A stretch of DNA of 64,000 nucleotides from Limosilactobacillus sp. WILCCON 0051 (GCF_039955095.1 NZ_CP154878.1:1984001-2048000), one strand, 5' to 3'. Shown: positions 8,811-17,271, counted from the stretch's first letter. Numbers and translations: made by a program. The notes: a model not told the origin generated them from the letters alone.

Positions 8811-9584
8811 ATGAAAGTTGCTATTGTCGGCGTTGGCAGCATGGGCGGCGCCATTATGCAGGGATTGAACAACCTGACCAAGTACGACTTGATTGCCTTG
8901 AACCCCAAAAATCCACGCGTTGAAAAGCTGGCCCATGAGTATAAGTTTAAGCTGGTTTTTGATCCGCAAAGCTTGGTTGAGCTGCAGCCCGATGTCGTTA
9001 TCTTAACGACTCCGGCTCCTGTGACCGTAACCGTGGCTGAACAGCTGCAGGCCCTGGATCCACATACGATCGTCATCTCTGCAGCCGCTGGCGTTAAGCG
9101 CATCGATCTGCAAAAAGCACTGGTCAACAATCCAGTCGCAACAATGATTCCAAATACGCCAGTTTCGGTAAATGCCGGTACGATTGGCCTGTCATTGAAT
9201 CCAACGTTTGACAAGACCATCAAAGATACCATCGTTCAACTGCTGAATGACCTTGGCGACGTGGTTCTGGTGCCTGAAGAACAGTTGGACATCGTGGGCG
9301 TGATTGGCGGCTGTGGTCCGGCATTCGTGGATGTCTTTATGGATGCCATGAGCGATGCGGCCGTAAAGCACGGATTGAATCGCCAGACTGCCTACCGTTT
9401 GATCGCCAGCATGGTTAAGGGTTCAGGCGCCCTCGCTTATGAAACGCGGCAATCACCAGCAGCTCTGCGTGATCAGGTCGCCTCTCCTGCCGGTACGACG
9501 ATTCGGGGACTGGCTGCCCTGGAAAAGCACGGCTTCCGTTATGGCGTGATTGATGCCGTCGACAAGGCCAGCGACGAAGACTAA
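8811..9584 (+). CDS. proC: Pyrroline-5-carboxylate reductase
   Basis: NAD(P)H-dependent reduction of 1-pyrroline-5-carboxylate to proline, the last step of proline synthesis, in the cytoplasm. 257 residues. The Rossmann motif GVGSMGGAI is at residues 7-15, then MIPNTPVSVNAG and the family signature in the helical domain (MVKGSGAL ... QVASPAGTTIRGLAALEKHG). The ATG at 8811 is chosen over a TTG two codons earlier because GAAAGGAAG is correctly spaced to it. It is followed by a terminator, so probably monocistronic. Confidence 0.95.
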   Translation: MKVAIVGVGSMGGAIMQGLNNLTKYDLIALNPKNPRVEKLAHEYKFKLVFDPQSLVELQPDVVILTTPAPVTVTVAEQLQALDPHTIVISAAAGVKRIDLQKALVNNPVATMIPNTPVSVNAGTIGLSLNPTFDKTIKDTIVQLLNDLGDVVLVPEEQLDIVGVIGGCGPAFVDVFMDAMSDAAVKHGLNRQTAYRLIASMVKGSGALAYETRQSPAALRDQVASPAGTTIRGLAALEKHGFRYGVIDAVDKASDED

Positions 9585-9663
9585 CAAGATTAACTGGCGA
9601 GTTTTTCCCGACCGGCGTCATTTAAATTGATTGACTTTTCAGACACCATTCGAATTAACTGAT

Positions 9664-9699
9664 AAACCCCGTTCAGCTTGACGCTGGCCGGGGTTTTTG
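9664..9699 (+). terminator. Rho-independent terminator after proC
   Basis: AAACCCCG...CAGC TTGA CGCTG...CGGGGTTTTT: an 8-bp GC-rich outer stem, a 4-bp inner stem and a U-run, about 80 bp after proC. Confidence 0.88.
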
Positions 9700-9787
9700 A
9701 TTTGGCATCGTAATTCAATTTTTAACTTGGCAAATCCCAATCGCAGTGCTGATCAATACCAGCTCTGCTTTGCCTAGTCAACGATCA

Positions 9788-9868
9788 GAGCACACTATAT
9801 ACGAACTTGGCTGTAGCAGTATTGTAAATAACAATGAAAATACCAACATTGAGCACACTATATACGAA
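9788..9868. repeat. Pair of 18-bp direct repeats
   Basis: GAGCACACTATATACGAA occurs at 9788-9805 and again, identical, at 9851-9868 (63 bp apart) in an otherwise gene-free stretch. The core AGCACACTATA is also the start of the left inverted repeat of the IS66 element at 25187, so this may be an IS end remnant or a duplicated binding site. Confidence 0.7.
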
Positions 9869-9898
9869 AAACTCGGTGGCTTGGATAACATAAAAACA

Positions 9899-10333
9899 TT
9901 AATACAGAGTGCCGCTGGCGTACATCTGTTGGGCAAAATCATCGTCAAGGTCAATCTTGCCTAATACCATTTCGAGATATTCCAGCAAGCAGCGCATATT
10001 TTCCTCGTTAAAGTCAATCACAATGCGGCTGGCTGAGTGGGCTTCCAAATAATAAATGAACTCACTGTACTTGTCGCCCTCTTCACTTTCCAGAAAAATT
10101 CCATAACGACCACTGACTGAATCACCATGCTGCCAATGATAATTATCCTGGGTAAGGCATTTTTTCAGACTTTTTGCCAAAAAAACTACTTCTTCTTTTG
10201 GCACTGCCAGATTGTTTTGATCGATATTAATGCCATTCCCCCTGATTTTGAGATGAATTCGTGCAGTGGCATCACGGTCTTCCACATTTACATCAAGTAC
10301 GATGCAGCCAGCATTCAACTTAAGCCATGGCAT
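9899..10333 (-). CDS. Hypothetical protein, 144 aa
   Basis: Soluble acidic protein starting at an ATG preceded by AAAAAGGAG. It reads as an alternating beta-strand N-terminal half (LNAGCIVLDVNVEDRDATA) and a helical C-terminal part (MRCLLEYLEMVLGKIDLDDD). No signal, membrane segment or catalytic motif is recognisable. The layout is reminiscent of small immunity-type proteins, but that is a guess and no toxin gene is adjacent. Single gene, convergent with proC. Confidence 0.65.
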   Translation of the reverse strand: MPWLKLNAGCIVLDVNVEDRDATARIHLKIRGNGINIDQNNLAVPKEEVVFLAKSLKKCLTQDNYHWQHGDSVSGRYGIFLESEEGDKYSEFIYYLEAHSASRIVIDFNEENMRCLLEYLEMVLGKIDLDDDFAQQMYASGTLY

Positions 10334-10339
10334 AATTGA

Positions 10340-10688
10340 TCAGCTCCTTTTTTACTTCTTAAGCTTATCTTAACATCGAGGGCTGACCATAAAGACCAGC
10401 TGCCAAAAAACTTTGAAAAGATTGCTGATCTAAGTGATTAACGTTGCTTAGAGCGTTTACTGACTATCAATTGGAAAGATTTTTCAAGATCCTTTAACCG
10501 CCCTATTACAGTAGACAACCGCATTTTGCTATTTCGTCAGCAAAAATAAATTGAAATCCGCTTGTTTTGGCATACAGCTTTAGTAGAGGCGTAATTTGTT
10601 CTGTCACATAATTATGTCTCGTTTATTATCCGCATGTTCATGTACGCCATCGGGGCAATTCTTATTACACTGCCGAGGAGGAATTCAA
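10340..10688. other. Intergenic, no feature recognised
   Basis: About 350 bp between divergent genes. It must hold promoters for both, but no convincing -35/-10 pair, operator or RNA was found. Only the AGGAGG for the gene at 10689 is clear. Confidence 0.5.
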
Positions 10689-11498
10689 ATGGAAAAACTG
10701 CATCAACTGATGACTAACGCGTTCAGTCAAAATCAAAACAACATCCAAAAACTGCAGGCTCAGATTGCAGATTCGCTTCAAGGTAACCTGATCATCGAGT
10801 CAAACAAGAGCTCGCTTCAGTTTTACTGCTCTATCGGTAGCACTTGTCGCCGATATCTAAGCAAAACCAAGCAGCACCAAGAAATCACCCAACTGCTGCA
10901 GAAGAAATATGATGAGAAATGCTTAAAACTATTGACCCAGCGCCAAAATGCCATCGCTGCCTTTTTGAAAAGAGACCCCCATGATACCTTTGATGAAATC
11001 TGGAACGCTTTCCCAACTGAATGTCAAAAAAAGCTCATCCCATTCAAGGAGCCAACTGCGCATCGACTGGATTTATGGAAACGCAAAACATTTAACCAAA
11101 AGCCGCTCGTACCAGGCATCAAAACCTTTAAAACCATTAATGGCGAGACGGTTCGCTCAAAATCAGAAAAAATCATCGCTGATCTGCTTTACTATTACAA
11201 CGTTCCTTATCGCTACGAAATGGCCTGCACTTTAAACGAACTGGGGACGATTTACCCGGACTTCACCATTTATGATATTCGTAAAAATCGTCTAGTGTAC
11301 TTAGAGCACTTTGGAATGATCGATAATCCAGACTATTCCCAAAAAATGATCATTCGCTATAACGACTACGTTAAAAGCGGTTTTGCAGATCGCCTTATTA
11401 TTTCAATGGAATCATCCACGCAGCCGCTAAATGTCAAGGCTCTCATTCCATTAATCAAGCCCTATTCATTAACCAAAGCCGATGACATAATTGACTGA
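10689..11498 (+). CDS. Putative PD-(D/E)XK-type nuclease, 269 aa
   Basis: The ATG at 10689 with GAGGAGG at ideal spacing is preferred over an upstream start. The first 130 residues are helical and polar (coiled-coil-like). The C-terminal half has SKSEKIIADLLYYYNVPYRY, then LNELGTIYPDFTIYD, then LVYLEHFGM, and later YNDYVKSGFADRLIIS. A Glu in an early helix, a Pro-Asp (PDF) strand and a following Glu-containing strand are spaced like the E...D...E core of PD-(D/E)XK endonucleases. This is motif reading, not a database hit. It stands alone, about 160 bp upstream of the first 39-bp repeat array. Confidence 0.6.
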   Translation: MEKLHQLMTNAFSQNQNNIQKLQAQIADSLQGNLIIESNKSSLQFYCSIGSTCRRYLSKTKQHQEITQLLQKKYDEKCLKLLTQRQNAIAAFLKRDPHDTFDEIWNAFPTECQKKLIPFKEPTAHRLDLWKRKTFNQKPLVPGIKTFKTINGETVRSKSEKIIADLLYYYNVPYRYEMACTLNELGTIYPDFTIYDIRKNRLVYLEHFGMIDNPDYSQKMIIRYNDYVKSGFADRLIISMESSTQPLNVKALIPLIKPYSLTKADDIID

Positions 11499-11659
11499 CC
11501 AGTACTCTCTAGTTGCGCAATAATTTTGGTACGGCATCAAAAAGGTTGATTCATTTACCATCGAAACTAGTACAATTCCTTTACTTGCAAGAGGAATTTA
11601 CATTAACTGGCACCTGGTTCATCGGCAGCATCAATAATCTTCTCGCTTTCAAAAATGAT

Positions 11660-11915
11660 TTACCTACTATCAGTCATTTTCATTCGAATAGTAGGTAAGT
11701 GCATAATTAATCTTCGAAAGTTTACCTACTATTAATAATTTTTTTCGAAATAGTAGGTAATTTTGTATATTTTTCCGTTAATCAATCTAGACCACTAGCC
11801 AATTTTACCTACTTTATTAATGAAAATAGAAAATAGTAGGTAATGAAAACGCCGAAAAATCAATATACATTCGATTTTACCTACTATACATCGCTTTTTT
11901 GAAAAAAGTAGGTAA
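11660..11915. repeat. Array 1: four 39-bp palindrome-ended units
   Basis: Units at 11660-11698, 11722-11760, 11805-11843 and 11877-11915. Each is exactly 39 bp, begins TTACCTACT and ends AGTAGGTAA (inverted), and has a variable A/T-rich core of about 17-20 bp. Start-to-start distances are 62, 83 and 72 bp, all close to whole turns of B-DNA, so the half-sites would face one side of the helix. Transcribed, each unit could also form an 8-11 bp stem. No gene overlaps. A second array with the same design lies at 22155-22421. Confidence 0.92.
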
Positions 11916-11974
11916 TGGTCTTGCCACCATCTGAGTTTATACACTATTTTTTGAATATTTTCTATAAAAACGCT

Positions 11975-12009
11975 AAAGCAGCCTGATTAATAATCATCGC
12001 TGCTTTTTT
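11975..12009 (+). terminator. Terminator-like hairpin after array 1
   Basis: AAAGCAGC pairs with GCTGCTTT and a run of six T follows on the plus strand. It could end transcripts from the gene at 10689 that read through array 1, or those of an RNA started in the array. Confidence 0.7.
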
Positions 12010-12300
12010 GATTCGCTAGCTGAACCAAATTGTGCAGATCCGCTTCCTTAAATTGCGATACTGCATCACCAGCCATCATTTTACGTATGATTGCTCCATC
12101 TAATTTTTTGTTGCAAGTTCACTGCATTGCTTTAATCAATCAACGGCTTTGCACTGATTGCATCGAATATGTTTCAGCCAAACCTTTGCTGGTCGAGCCC
12201 AAGGAAAGCAACTGCCTGCGAACCTGCCAATCCCTTTCAAGCCCCATTTCAGTGAGCGACCATTTGCACAAATTTTCAACACCTCCTTAATCAATACCTC
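12003..12300 (-). pseudogene. Possible decayed coding region
   Basis: On the minus strand short protein-like stretches occur in different frames: one ending with ERDWQVRRQLLSLGSTSKGL ... QSR, another reading NKKLDGAIIRKMMAGDAVSQ ... NLVQLANQKSSDDY before a stop near 12000. They are separated by stops and have no start, so this looks like a frameshifted remnant of a gene I cannot identify. An AAGGAGGTG near 12290 may be its old ribosome binding site. Confidence 0.3.
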
Positions 12301-12382
12301 CATGATCCATTTCTCCATCGTTAATACCATATTCAGACCTCGACAATGGACACCAAGACTACAATAAAGCTCACTTCTCCCT

Positions 12383-12547
12383 TTAATGAGCAACCGTTTG
12401 CGCAATTCCCACAATTCCCACAATTCCCACAATTCCCACAATTCCCACAATTCCCACAATTCCCACAATTCCTGCAGTTCCTACAATTGCAGCAATTACT
12501 AAAGCTCCCACGATTACCATAATTACTTCTATTCCCACGATTGCCAA
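12383..12547 (-). CDS. Possible 54-aa glycine/isoleucine/valine-repeat membrane peptide
   Basis: This frame runs across the 9-bp tandem repeat and reads as a strongly hydrophobic peptide: LAIVGIEVIMVIVGALVIAA, then tandem Gly-Ile-Val triplets, ending AQTVAH. It would start at a TTG and has no good ribosome binding site. The other two frames are also open here, so an open frame alone is weak evidence. The non-repeat half is also hydrophobic and repeat-like, which is the main argument that it may be translated. Confidence 0.25.
   Translation of the reverse strand: MAIVGIEVIMVIVGALVIAAIVGTAGIVGIVGIVGIVGIVGIVGIVGIAQTVAH
12403..12492. repeat. 9-bp tandem repeat (minisatellite)
   Basis: CAATTCCCA is repeated seven times perfectly from 12403 to 12465, followed by three degenerate copies to about 12492, with weaker traces beyond. 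A 9-bp unit keeps every reading frame on the minus strand, so copy-number change would not shift frame. Confidence 0.95.
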
Positions 12548-12606
12548 CCACGTTCCAAGTCATCAGACCATCAGTTGACTGCGGAGCCAATTGTTCTTGC
12601 TCAGCT

Positions 12607-12652
12607 CAATAAAAAAGCTTTGGCCCTCACATGAGAGTCAAAGCTTTTCAGC
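12607..12652 (-). terminator. Terminator of the ugpCAEB operon
   Basis: On the minus strand AAAGCTTTG pairs with CAAAGCTTTTTT, with an inner CTC/GAG stem, at and just after the ugpB stop. Confidence 0.85.
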
Positions 12653-14001
12653 TATTTGCTAAATCCATTTGCTTGATTGGACTGTTGAATATAACTGTTC
12701 ATTGATTTTTGGGCATTGGTTAAAGCAGTTTTGACGTCCGTGCCGCCGTAAATCTGCTCCATTGCCGTTTGTTCAAGCAGACGCGCCTGAACCAGATTCT
12801 GCATGAAGATCCCTGAGTTGGCCTTGTTGGGCTTAGTACGCTGCAGCTGTTCGCTGGCAACCTTGGCCGCTGGATTCTTCTTGTAGAGTTTCTTTAAGAC
12901 CGGTTCTTTTTGCGAATCACTGTTCAATGCCAGATAGCCAGTTGCGGCCTGCCAGCGTGCCTGTGATTTAGCGGTCATCAGATACTTGATAAATTCCCAG
13001 GCGCCACGTTGAACAGTTGCTGACTTGTCATTTGAGATCCACAGCGAAGCCCCGCCAATGGCAACCCCATTCGCCTTTTGACCATCCATGTGTGGGTAGT
13101 AGCAGACACCGATCTTGTCCTTGGTCCCGGTCGTCAATTGCGTAATCGATCCTGATGACTGCAAGAACATCCCCAGCTTGCCTGACAAGAAGGCGGCCTG
13201 CTCATTGGTCTCGGCATTGGAACCGGCCCCGTAGTTCATAAAGGCACCACTCTTGATGTTTTTCTGCAGCCACTGCATCGTCTTGACCGCGGCGGGATTG
13301 TTAAACGAAACCTTAGTCGGCACGCCGCTGTGACCGTCATTGTTGTTGGCGATGCAGACGTTGGCGTTGGCCAGGAACTGCTCAAAGAACCAGCCGTAGA
13401 TCTCAACGCTCATCCCGTGAACCTTGTGATGCGACTTTTGATAGATCGCCTCGGCCGTCTTAGTCAGGTCAGAATAAGATGGATCCTTTGGCGGCGCGGC
13501 AACCCCCAGCTTTTTAAGCAGCGTGGCATTGTAGTAAAGCACTGGCTGCGATGAGTTGAACGGCATTGAGATCTGCTTACCGTCTTTGGAGTAAAACGCG
13601 CGTGCCATTGGTGAGATCTTGCTCATATCATAGTGATCCTCATCAATAAACTTTTGTACCGGCGTCGTGTAGTTGCTGTAGTGCATCTGTGCCGTGGAAA
13701 TATCCATTGACTGGAACAGTGCCGGCGAAGTATCGGTCCCATGCGTGTTTAAGACTTTTTGCACGACTTGATTGTAGTCCCCTTCAAATTCAGGTACCAC
13801 GGTATATTTGTCTTGTGACTTGTTGAATTCATTACAAAACTTAACCAGCTGCTCTTTGGCCGGTCCCGTCATCTCATGCCAAAAAACGATTTTGGTGCGT
13901 TCCGCGGCATGAACGGGTCTGGCAAAAGTCGTGGCAAACAGGAATAAGCAGCTGAATGCCAACAACAGGCGACTGAAAAATTTGACTGCTTGCTGCTTCA
14001 T
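12652..14001 (-). CDS. ugpB: Glycerol-3-phosphate-type ABC transporter, solute-binding protein
   Basis: Extracytoplasmic family 1 binding protein of 449 residues that would capture sn-glycerol-3-phosphate or glycerophosphodiesters for UgpAE. The signal peptide is residues 1 to about 33 (LLLAFSCLFLFATTF ... VHAAER). An AFSC lipobox is imperfect, so either lipid anchoring or release after HAA is possible. TKIVFWHEMTGPAKEQL and the late GVAIGGASLWISN are typical of UgpB. It is last in ugpC-A-E-B; the ATG overlaps the ugpE stop. Substrate is inferred from family. Confidence 0.88.
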   Translation of the reverse strand: MKQQAVKFFSRLLLAFSCLFLFATTFARPVHAAERTKIVFWHEMTGPAKEQLVKFCNEFNKSQDKYTVVPEFEGDYNQVVQKVLNTHGTDTSPALFQSMDISTAQMHYSNYTTPVQKFIDEDHYDMSKISPMARAFYSKDGKQISMPFNSSQPVLYYNATLLKKLGVAAPPKDPSYSDLTKTAEAIYQKSHHKVHGMSVEIYGWFFEQFLANANVCIANNNDGHSGVPTKVSFNNPAAVKTMQWLQKNIKSGAFMNYGAGSNAETNEQAAFLSGKLGMFLQSSGSITQLTTGTKDKIGVCYYPHMDGQKANGVAIGGASLWISNDKSATVQRGAWEFIKYLMTAKSQARWQAATGYLALNSDSQKEPVLKKLYKKNPAAKVASEQLQRTKPNKANSGIFMQNLVQARLLEQTAMEQIYGGTDVKTALTNAQKSMNSYIQQSNQANGFSK

Positions 14002-14828
14002 TACTTGATGGCCCCCTCGTTTGCTCCCGACTTAAAGGCTTTTTGTCCAATAAACAGTACGATCAAGGTTGGAATCACCACGATCGCGGCACTGGCTTGA
14101 ATCATTCCCCAATCGTTGAACGTTTCGGTCGACTGCAGCTGCCGCAGACCATCTTGAACGGGGCGGAAGCTGTCGGAAAACGTCGTCAGCATTGGCCAGA
14201 GATATTGATTCCAAGTTGAGAGGAAACTATATGAAGCCAAGGTCAGCAGGCTGATTTTGGCATAAGGCAGCACACACTTGCCATAGAACTGAAAATGCGA
14301 GAGTCCTTCAATATCACAAGCCTCCTTCAGTTCACCTGGAATCTGCTTAAAGGCCTGACGCAGCATGAAGGTCCCAAATGCTGAGGTCATAAACGGAATG
14401 ATCATTACCGAATAGCTGTTCAAAAGGTTCAGACTCTTAAACGTGGCAAAGTTGGGAATCACTTCAGCTTCAAACGGCAGCATCATGGTTGCCAGGAAAA
14501 CATAGAATAAGGCATCGCGTCCTTTAAAATGCAGAAAAGTAAACGCATAGGCACTCATTGAACAGAAAATCAGTTGAAACAGCGTCGTTAAAGTCGCGAT
14601 CACCAAACTGTTCCAAAGATAGCGCAGAATTGGCGTCGTGGTAATCGCTGAAACATAATTGCGCAGCGAGATGTTGGTACTGAACAGCTTGCCTTGCGAG
14701 ATTTCCGCGGTTGGCAAAAGACTGGTCCAAAAGCCGATGACAAATGGCACCAAAATGATAATTGCCAGAATGATCAGCAGCAGGTATTGTCCCCATTTGC
14801 TTTTATTGGATGTTTGAACGGTATCCAT
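14001..14828 (-). CDS. ugpE: ABC transporter permease UgpE
   Basis: Inner permease subunit of 275 residues with about six membrane segments, starting with a short cytoplasmic tail then LLLIILAIIILVPFVIGFWT. The ATPase-coupling EAA loop is visible as ELKEACDIEGLSHFQFYGKCVLP. It overlaps ugpB downstream and ugpA upstream by single bases, so the operon is translationally coupled. Confidence 0.9.
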   Translation of the reverse strand: MDTVQTSNKSKWGQYLLLIILAIIILVPFVIGFWTSLLPTAEISQGKLFSTNISLRNYVSAITTTPILRYLWNSLVIATLTTLFQLIFCSMSAYAFTFLHFKGRDALFYVFLATMMLPFEAEVIPNFATFKSLNLLNSYSVMIIPFMTSAFGTFMLRQAFKQIPGELKEACDIEGLSHFQFYGKCVLPYAKISLLTLASYSFLSTWNQYLWPMLTTFSDSFRPVQDGLRQLQSTETFNDWGMIQASAAIVVIPTLIVLFIGQKAFKSGANEGAIK

Positions 14829-15769
14829 CAGTAGTTGACCCTCTTTTCCAAGAACTTAAATTGAATCAGGGTGAAGATTGCAATAATAACCGCCAGAATA
14901 ATCGATTCCGCGCTGGCTAATGAATAATTGCCGTTTAAGAAGGCATCTTGATAAATGCGGTAGACCATCAGATTCGTGGCGTTGTTTGGTCCCCCAGTCG
15001 TCATCAGATCAATCAGGCCAAAGCTCTTGAATGCCTCAATCAAGGTCACGATGCAGACGAAGAACAAGGTTGGCGAAATCATCGGCAGCGTAATGTGGAA
15101 GAATTGGTAACGCTTGGAGACGCCGGCAATCTGAGCAGCTTCATACAAGGTTGGCGGTACGCTCTGCAAAGCCCCAAACAGTACCAAAAACGTAAAGCCC
15201 AGATTCATCCAAACTGTGGTAATGATCACGGCAACCATCGCCCAGGTCGGATCAGCCAGCCAGTTAATGACCGGTAAATGAAGAACCTTGGCAATATTGT
15301 TCATTAGGCCGACTGATGGATTGAAGATAAACAGCCAAAAGATGGCCGCAACTGAAACAGAAACCCCCATCGTTGCTGAAAAAGCCGTTCTAAAGAAACC
15401 AATGCCGCGCAGTTTAGCCGTCGCGGTCTGTGCCAAAAGCAGCCCCAAAACGATTGTCAAGGCACAGACAAACAGCACATAGATCAGCGTGGCGCGCACA
15501 CTGGCCAGATAGGCGCTGGAAGTAAATAGCGATACATAGTTCTTTAAGCCCACAAAGATTTTTGGCTGTCCCAGACTATCGGTAATAAATAATGACAGAT
15601 ACAGCGTCTTAAGCATGGGATAAAAGACAAAAACCGTTAGCAGCAGCAAGGAAGGCCCCAAAAACAGCACTGCATACCAGCCGTCTTTTTGATTGGTCCG
15701 AAATGACGACTTGGCATATGACTTGGCGCCATTAGCTGAGAGCGTATTTTGCTTCGGTGATCGTTCCAT
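14828..15769 (-). CDS. ugpA: ABC transporter permease UgpA
   Basis: Partner permease of about 313 residues with six membrane spans and the EAA loop (LYEAAQIAGVSKRYQFFHIT). The open frame extends further upstream inside ugpC, but the ATG at 15769 has AGGAGG at good spacing and gives a normal length, so it was chosen. It overlaps the 3' end of ugpC by 38 bp. Order C-A-E-B matches ugp-type operons in Gram-positives. Confidence 0.9.
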   Translation of the reverse strand: MERSPKQNTLSANGAKSYAKSSFRTNQKDGWYAVLFLGPSLLLLTVFVFYPMLKTLYLSLFITDSLGQPKIFVGLKNYVSLFTSSAYLASVRATLIYVLFVCALTIVLGLLLAQTATAKLRGIGFFRTAFSATMGVSVSVAAIFWLFIFNPSVGLMNNIAKVLHLPVINWLADPTWAMVAVIITTVWMNLGFTFLVLFGALQSVPPTLYEAAQIAGVSKRYQFFHITLPMISPTLFFVCIVTLIEAFKSFGLIDLMTTGGPNNATNLMVYRIYQDAFLNGNYSLASAESIILAVIIAIFTLIQFKFLEKRVNY

Positions 15770-16844
15770 CTTCAATTTCCTCCTCGCCTTGACCGATGCG
15801 TTGACCCTTTTGATCAAAAATAAAGAACTTGCCGTTTGGTACGACCTTGATCCGCTGGTTGACTCCATACAGATCCGCTTGTTCAGTATCCTGCACGATG
15901 CGAACCTCTTGTCCATCATCCATCGCTGCTTCGATGATCAGCTGCGTCCCCAGATATTCCACGTTTTCAATCCGGGCATTGGCATCTGATACATCCGTCA
16001 GAATCGTCAAGTTGGCGGGACGAATCCCAATCAGGCAGTTGTGCGGCTCAACCTCAGCTGGCTTGGTAAAGTAAAGCGGAGCGGCCGTCTGCAGCTGACC
16101 TTCGTTGGGCGTCGTTTCCAAAAGGTTCATCCGCGGCGTGCCAAAGAACTGACCAACAAAGGCGTTGCGAGGGTCTTGATAAATCTGCAGCGGCGTGCCA
16201 ATCTGCTGAACCTCATGATCATGCAGCACCATGATTCGATCCGCCATCGTCATTGCCTCGACTTGATCATGAGTAACATAAATGACCGTCAAGCCCAGAT
16301 GCTGCTGCAGCTCGCGAATCTCAGCCCGCATTTTAGTCCGCAGCTGGGCGTCAAGGTTGGAAAGCGGCTCATCCATCAGACAGATCTTGGCATCACTGGC
16401 AATTGCTCTTGCCAAGGCTACCCGCTGCCGCTGACCGCCAGACAGTTCCTTGGGCTTGCGATCGCCTAATTCGGCTAAGTCAACCATCTCTAAAGCCTTG
16501 GCAACCCGCTGATCGATTTCAGTCTGGTCAACCTTGCGCGCCTTCAGACCAAAAGCAACGTTGTCTTTGACCGTCAAGAACGGGAACAGTGCATAGTTTT
16601 GAAACACCATCGTTAAGTTGCGTTCTTGGGGCGGCAGGTTGGTAACGTCTTGTTCATCAATCAAGACATTGCCATCAGTGGCAGGGATCAAGCCGGCAAT
16701 CATGCGTAAAAGCGTACTCTTCCCACAGCCAGAAGGACCGACAATGGCAAAGAATTCGCCCGTTTCGATCCGTACCGAGACGTCTTTAAGCGTCAAGGTA
16801 TTGCCATCATATGACTTTGAAAGATTCTTCAGTTCAATGGACAT
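15732..16844 (-). CDS. ugpC: ABC transporter ATP-binding protein UgpC
   Basis: CUT1-family ATPase of 370 residues that powers UgpAE import. Walker A is GPSGCGKST near residues 36-44, the signature LSGGQRQRVALARA near 137, Walker B CLMDEPLSNLD, and the switch His in VTHDQVEAMT. The C-terminal 120 residues form the TOBE/regulatory domain found in MalK/UgpC. First gene of the operon, 154 bp downstream of a cre site. Such ATPases may serve several CUT1 importers. Confidence 0.92.
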   Translation of the reverse strand: MSIELKNLSKSYDGNTLTLKDVSVRIETGEFFAIVGPSGCGKSTLLRMIAGLIPATDGNVLIDEQDVTNLPPQERNLTMVFQNYALFPFLTVKDNVAFGLKARKVDQTEIDQRVAKALEMVDLAELGDRKPKELSGGQRQRVALARAIASDAKICLMDEPLSNLDAQLRTKMRAEIRELQQHLGLTVIYVTHDQVEAMTMADRIMVLHDHEVQQIGTPLQIYQDPRNAFVGQFFGTPRMNLLETTPNEGQLQTAAPLYFTKPAEVEPHNCLIGIRPANLTILTDVSDANARIENVEYLGTQLIIEAAMDDGQEVRIVQDTEQADLYGVNQRIKVVPNGKFFIFDQKGQRIGQGEEEIEDGTITEAKYALS

Positions 16845-16997
16845 TCATTTCACCTCATGTGCTTGAAAGTTTCGTTGCATTTCAACGGGATTTATCTTAT
16901 TCAAGCAACGTAACGACTGACCTCACGTTTTTGTAATTAACGGGTAAAGCTTTTGTAAACCAAGTCTTTTAATTGGCTGCCAACCATTTGCCATCGT

Positions 16998-17011
16998 TGT
17001 AAACGCTATCT
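16998..17011. promoter_or_regulatory. cre site (CcpA operator) upstream of ugpCAEB
   Basis: TGTAAACGCTATCT matches 13 of 14 positions of the catabolite-responsive element TGWAANCGNTNWCA. It is 154 bp upstream of ugpC. This predicts CcpA/HPr-Ser46-P control of the operon, probably repression when preferred sugars are present. Confidence 0.65.
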
Positions 17012-17026
17012 TTGTTAAAAACGTAA

Positions 17027-17073
17027 AAAACCGGTAATCATCAGCACAAGCTGGCCGATAGCTACCGGTTTTT
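17027..17073. terminator. Bidirectional terminator-like hairpin
   Basis: AAAACCGGTA pairs with TACCGGTTTT, with A- and T-runs on both sides. On the minus strand it follows the coding remnant at 17129, so it is probably that gene's surviving terminator. Confidence 0.65.
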
Positions 17074-17128
17074 GATTATCCAACGCTGATAGTTTGCCAT
17101 CAGCCTGGTCGATTTTTAATCGGGCTTA

Positions 17129-17234
17129 TTATTTCTTTGCATCGATCAAAACCGTTCCTTGAGCTGGATTATGATCGATCGCCCCTACGATTGCGTGCGG
17201 TTGATAAGGTGCCTCCAGATAGGCAAGCTCTAAA
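17129..17234 (-). pseudogene. C-terminal remnant of an unidentified protein
   Basis: About 35 codons, open from the terminator of the neighbouring gene to a TAA at 17129, reading ELAYLEAPYQPHAIVGAIDH ... LIDAKK. The composition is protein-like and it is followed by its own terminator at 17027-17073, but there is no start. It looks like the tail of a deleted gene. Identity unknown. Confidence 0.35.
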
Positions 17235-17271
17235 AAAACGCCACGCTGGCTCAAAGTCAGGGTGGCGTTTT
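17232..17271 (-). terminator. Terminator after the 2-hydroxyacid dehydrogenase gene
   Basis: AAAACGCCAC pairs with GTGGCGTTTT, followed by U on the minus strand, about 45 bp after the stop at 17317. Confidence 0.85.

Noticed and set aside
11660..11915. CRISPR array
   Set aside because: The conserved parts are short inverted half-sites at the ends of 39-bp units, not identical direct repeats. Distances between units vary (23-44 bp), and no cas gene is in the window.
12333..12590. Open frames encoding Gly-Asn-Cys or Trp-Glu-Leu repeats
   Set aside because: A 9-bp repeat opens every frame, and these two frames have no plausible ribosome binding site or protein-like flanks.
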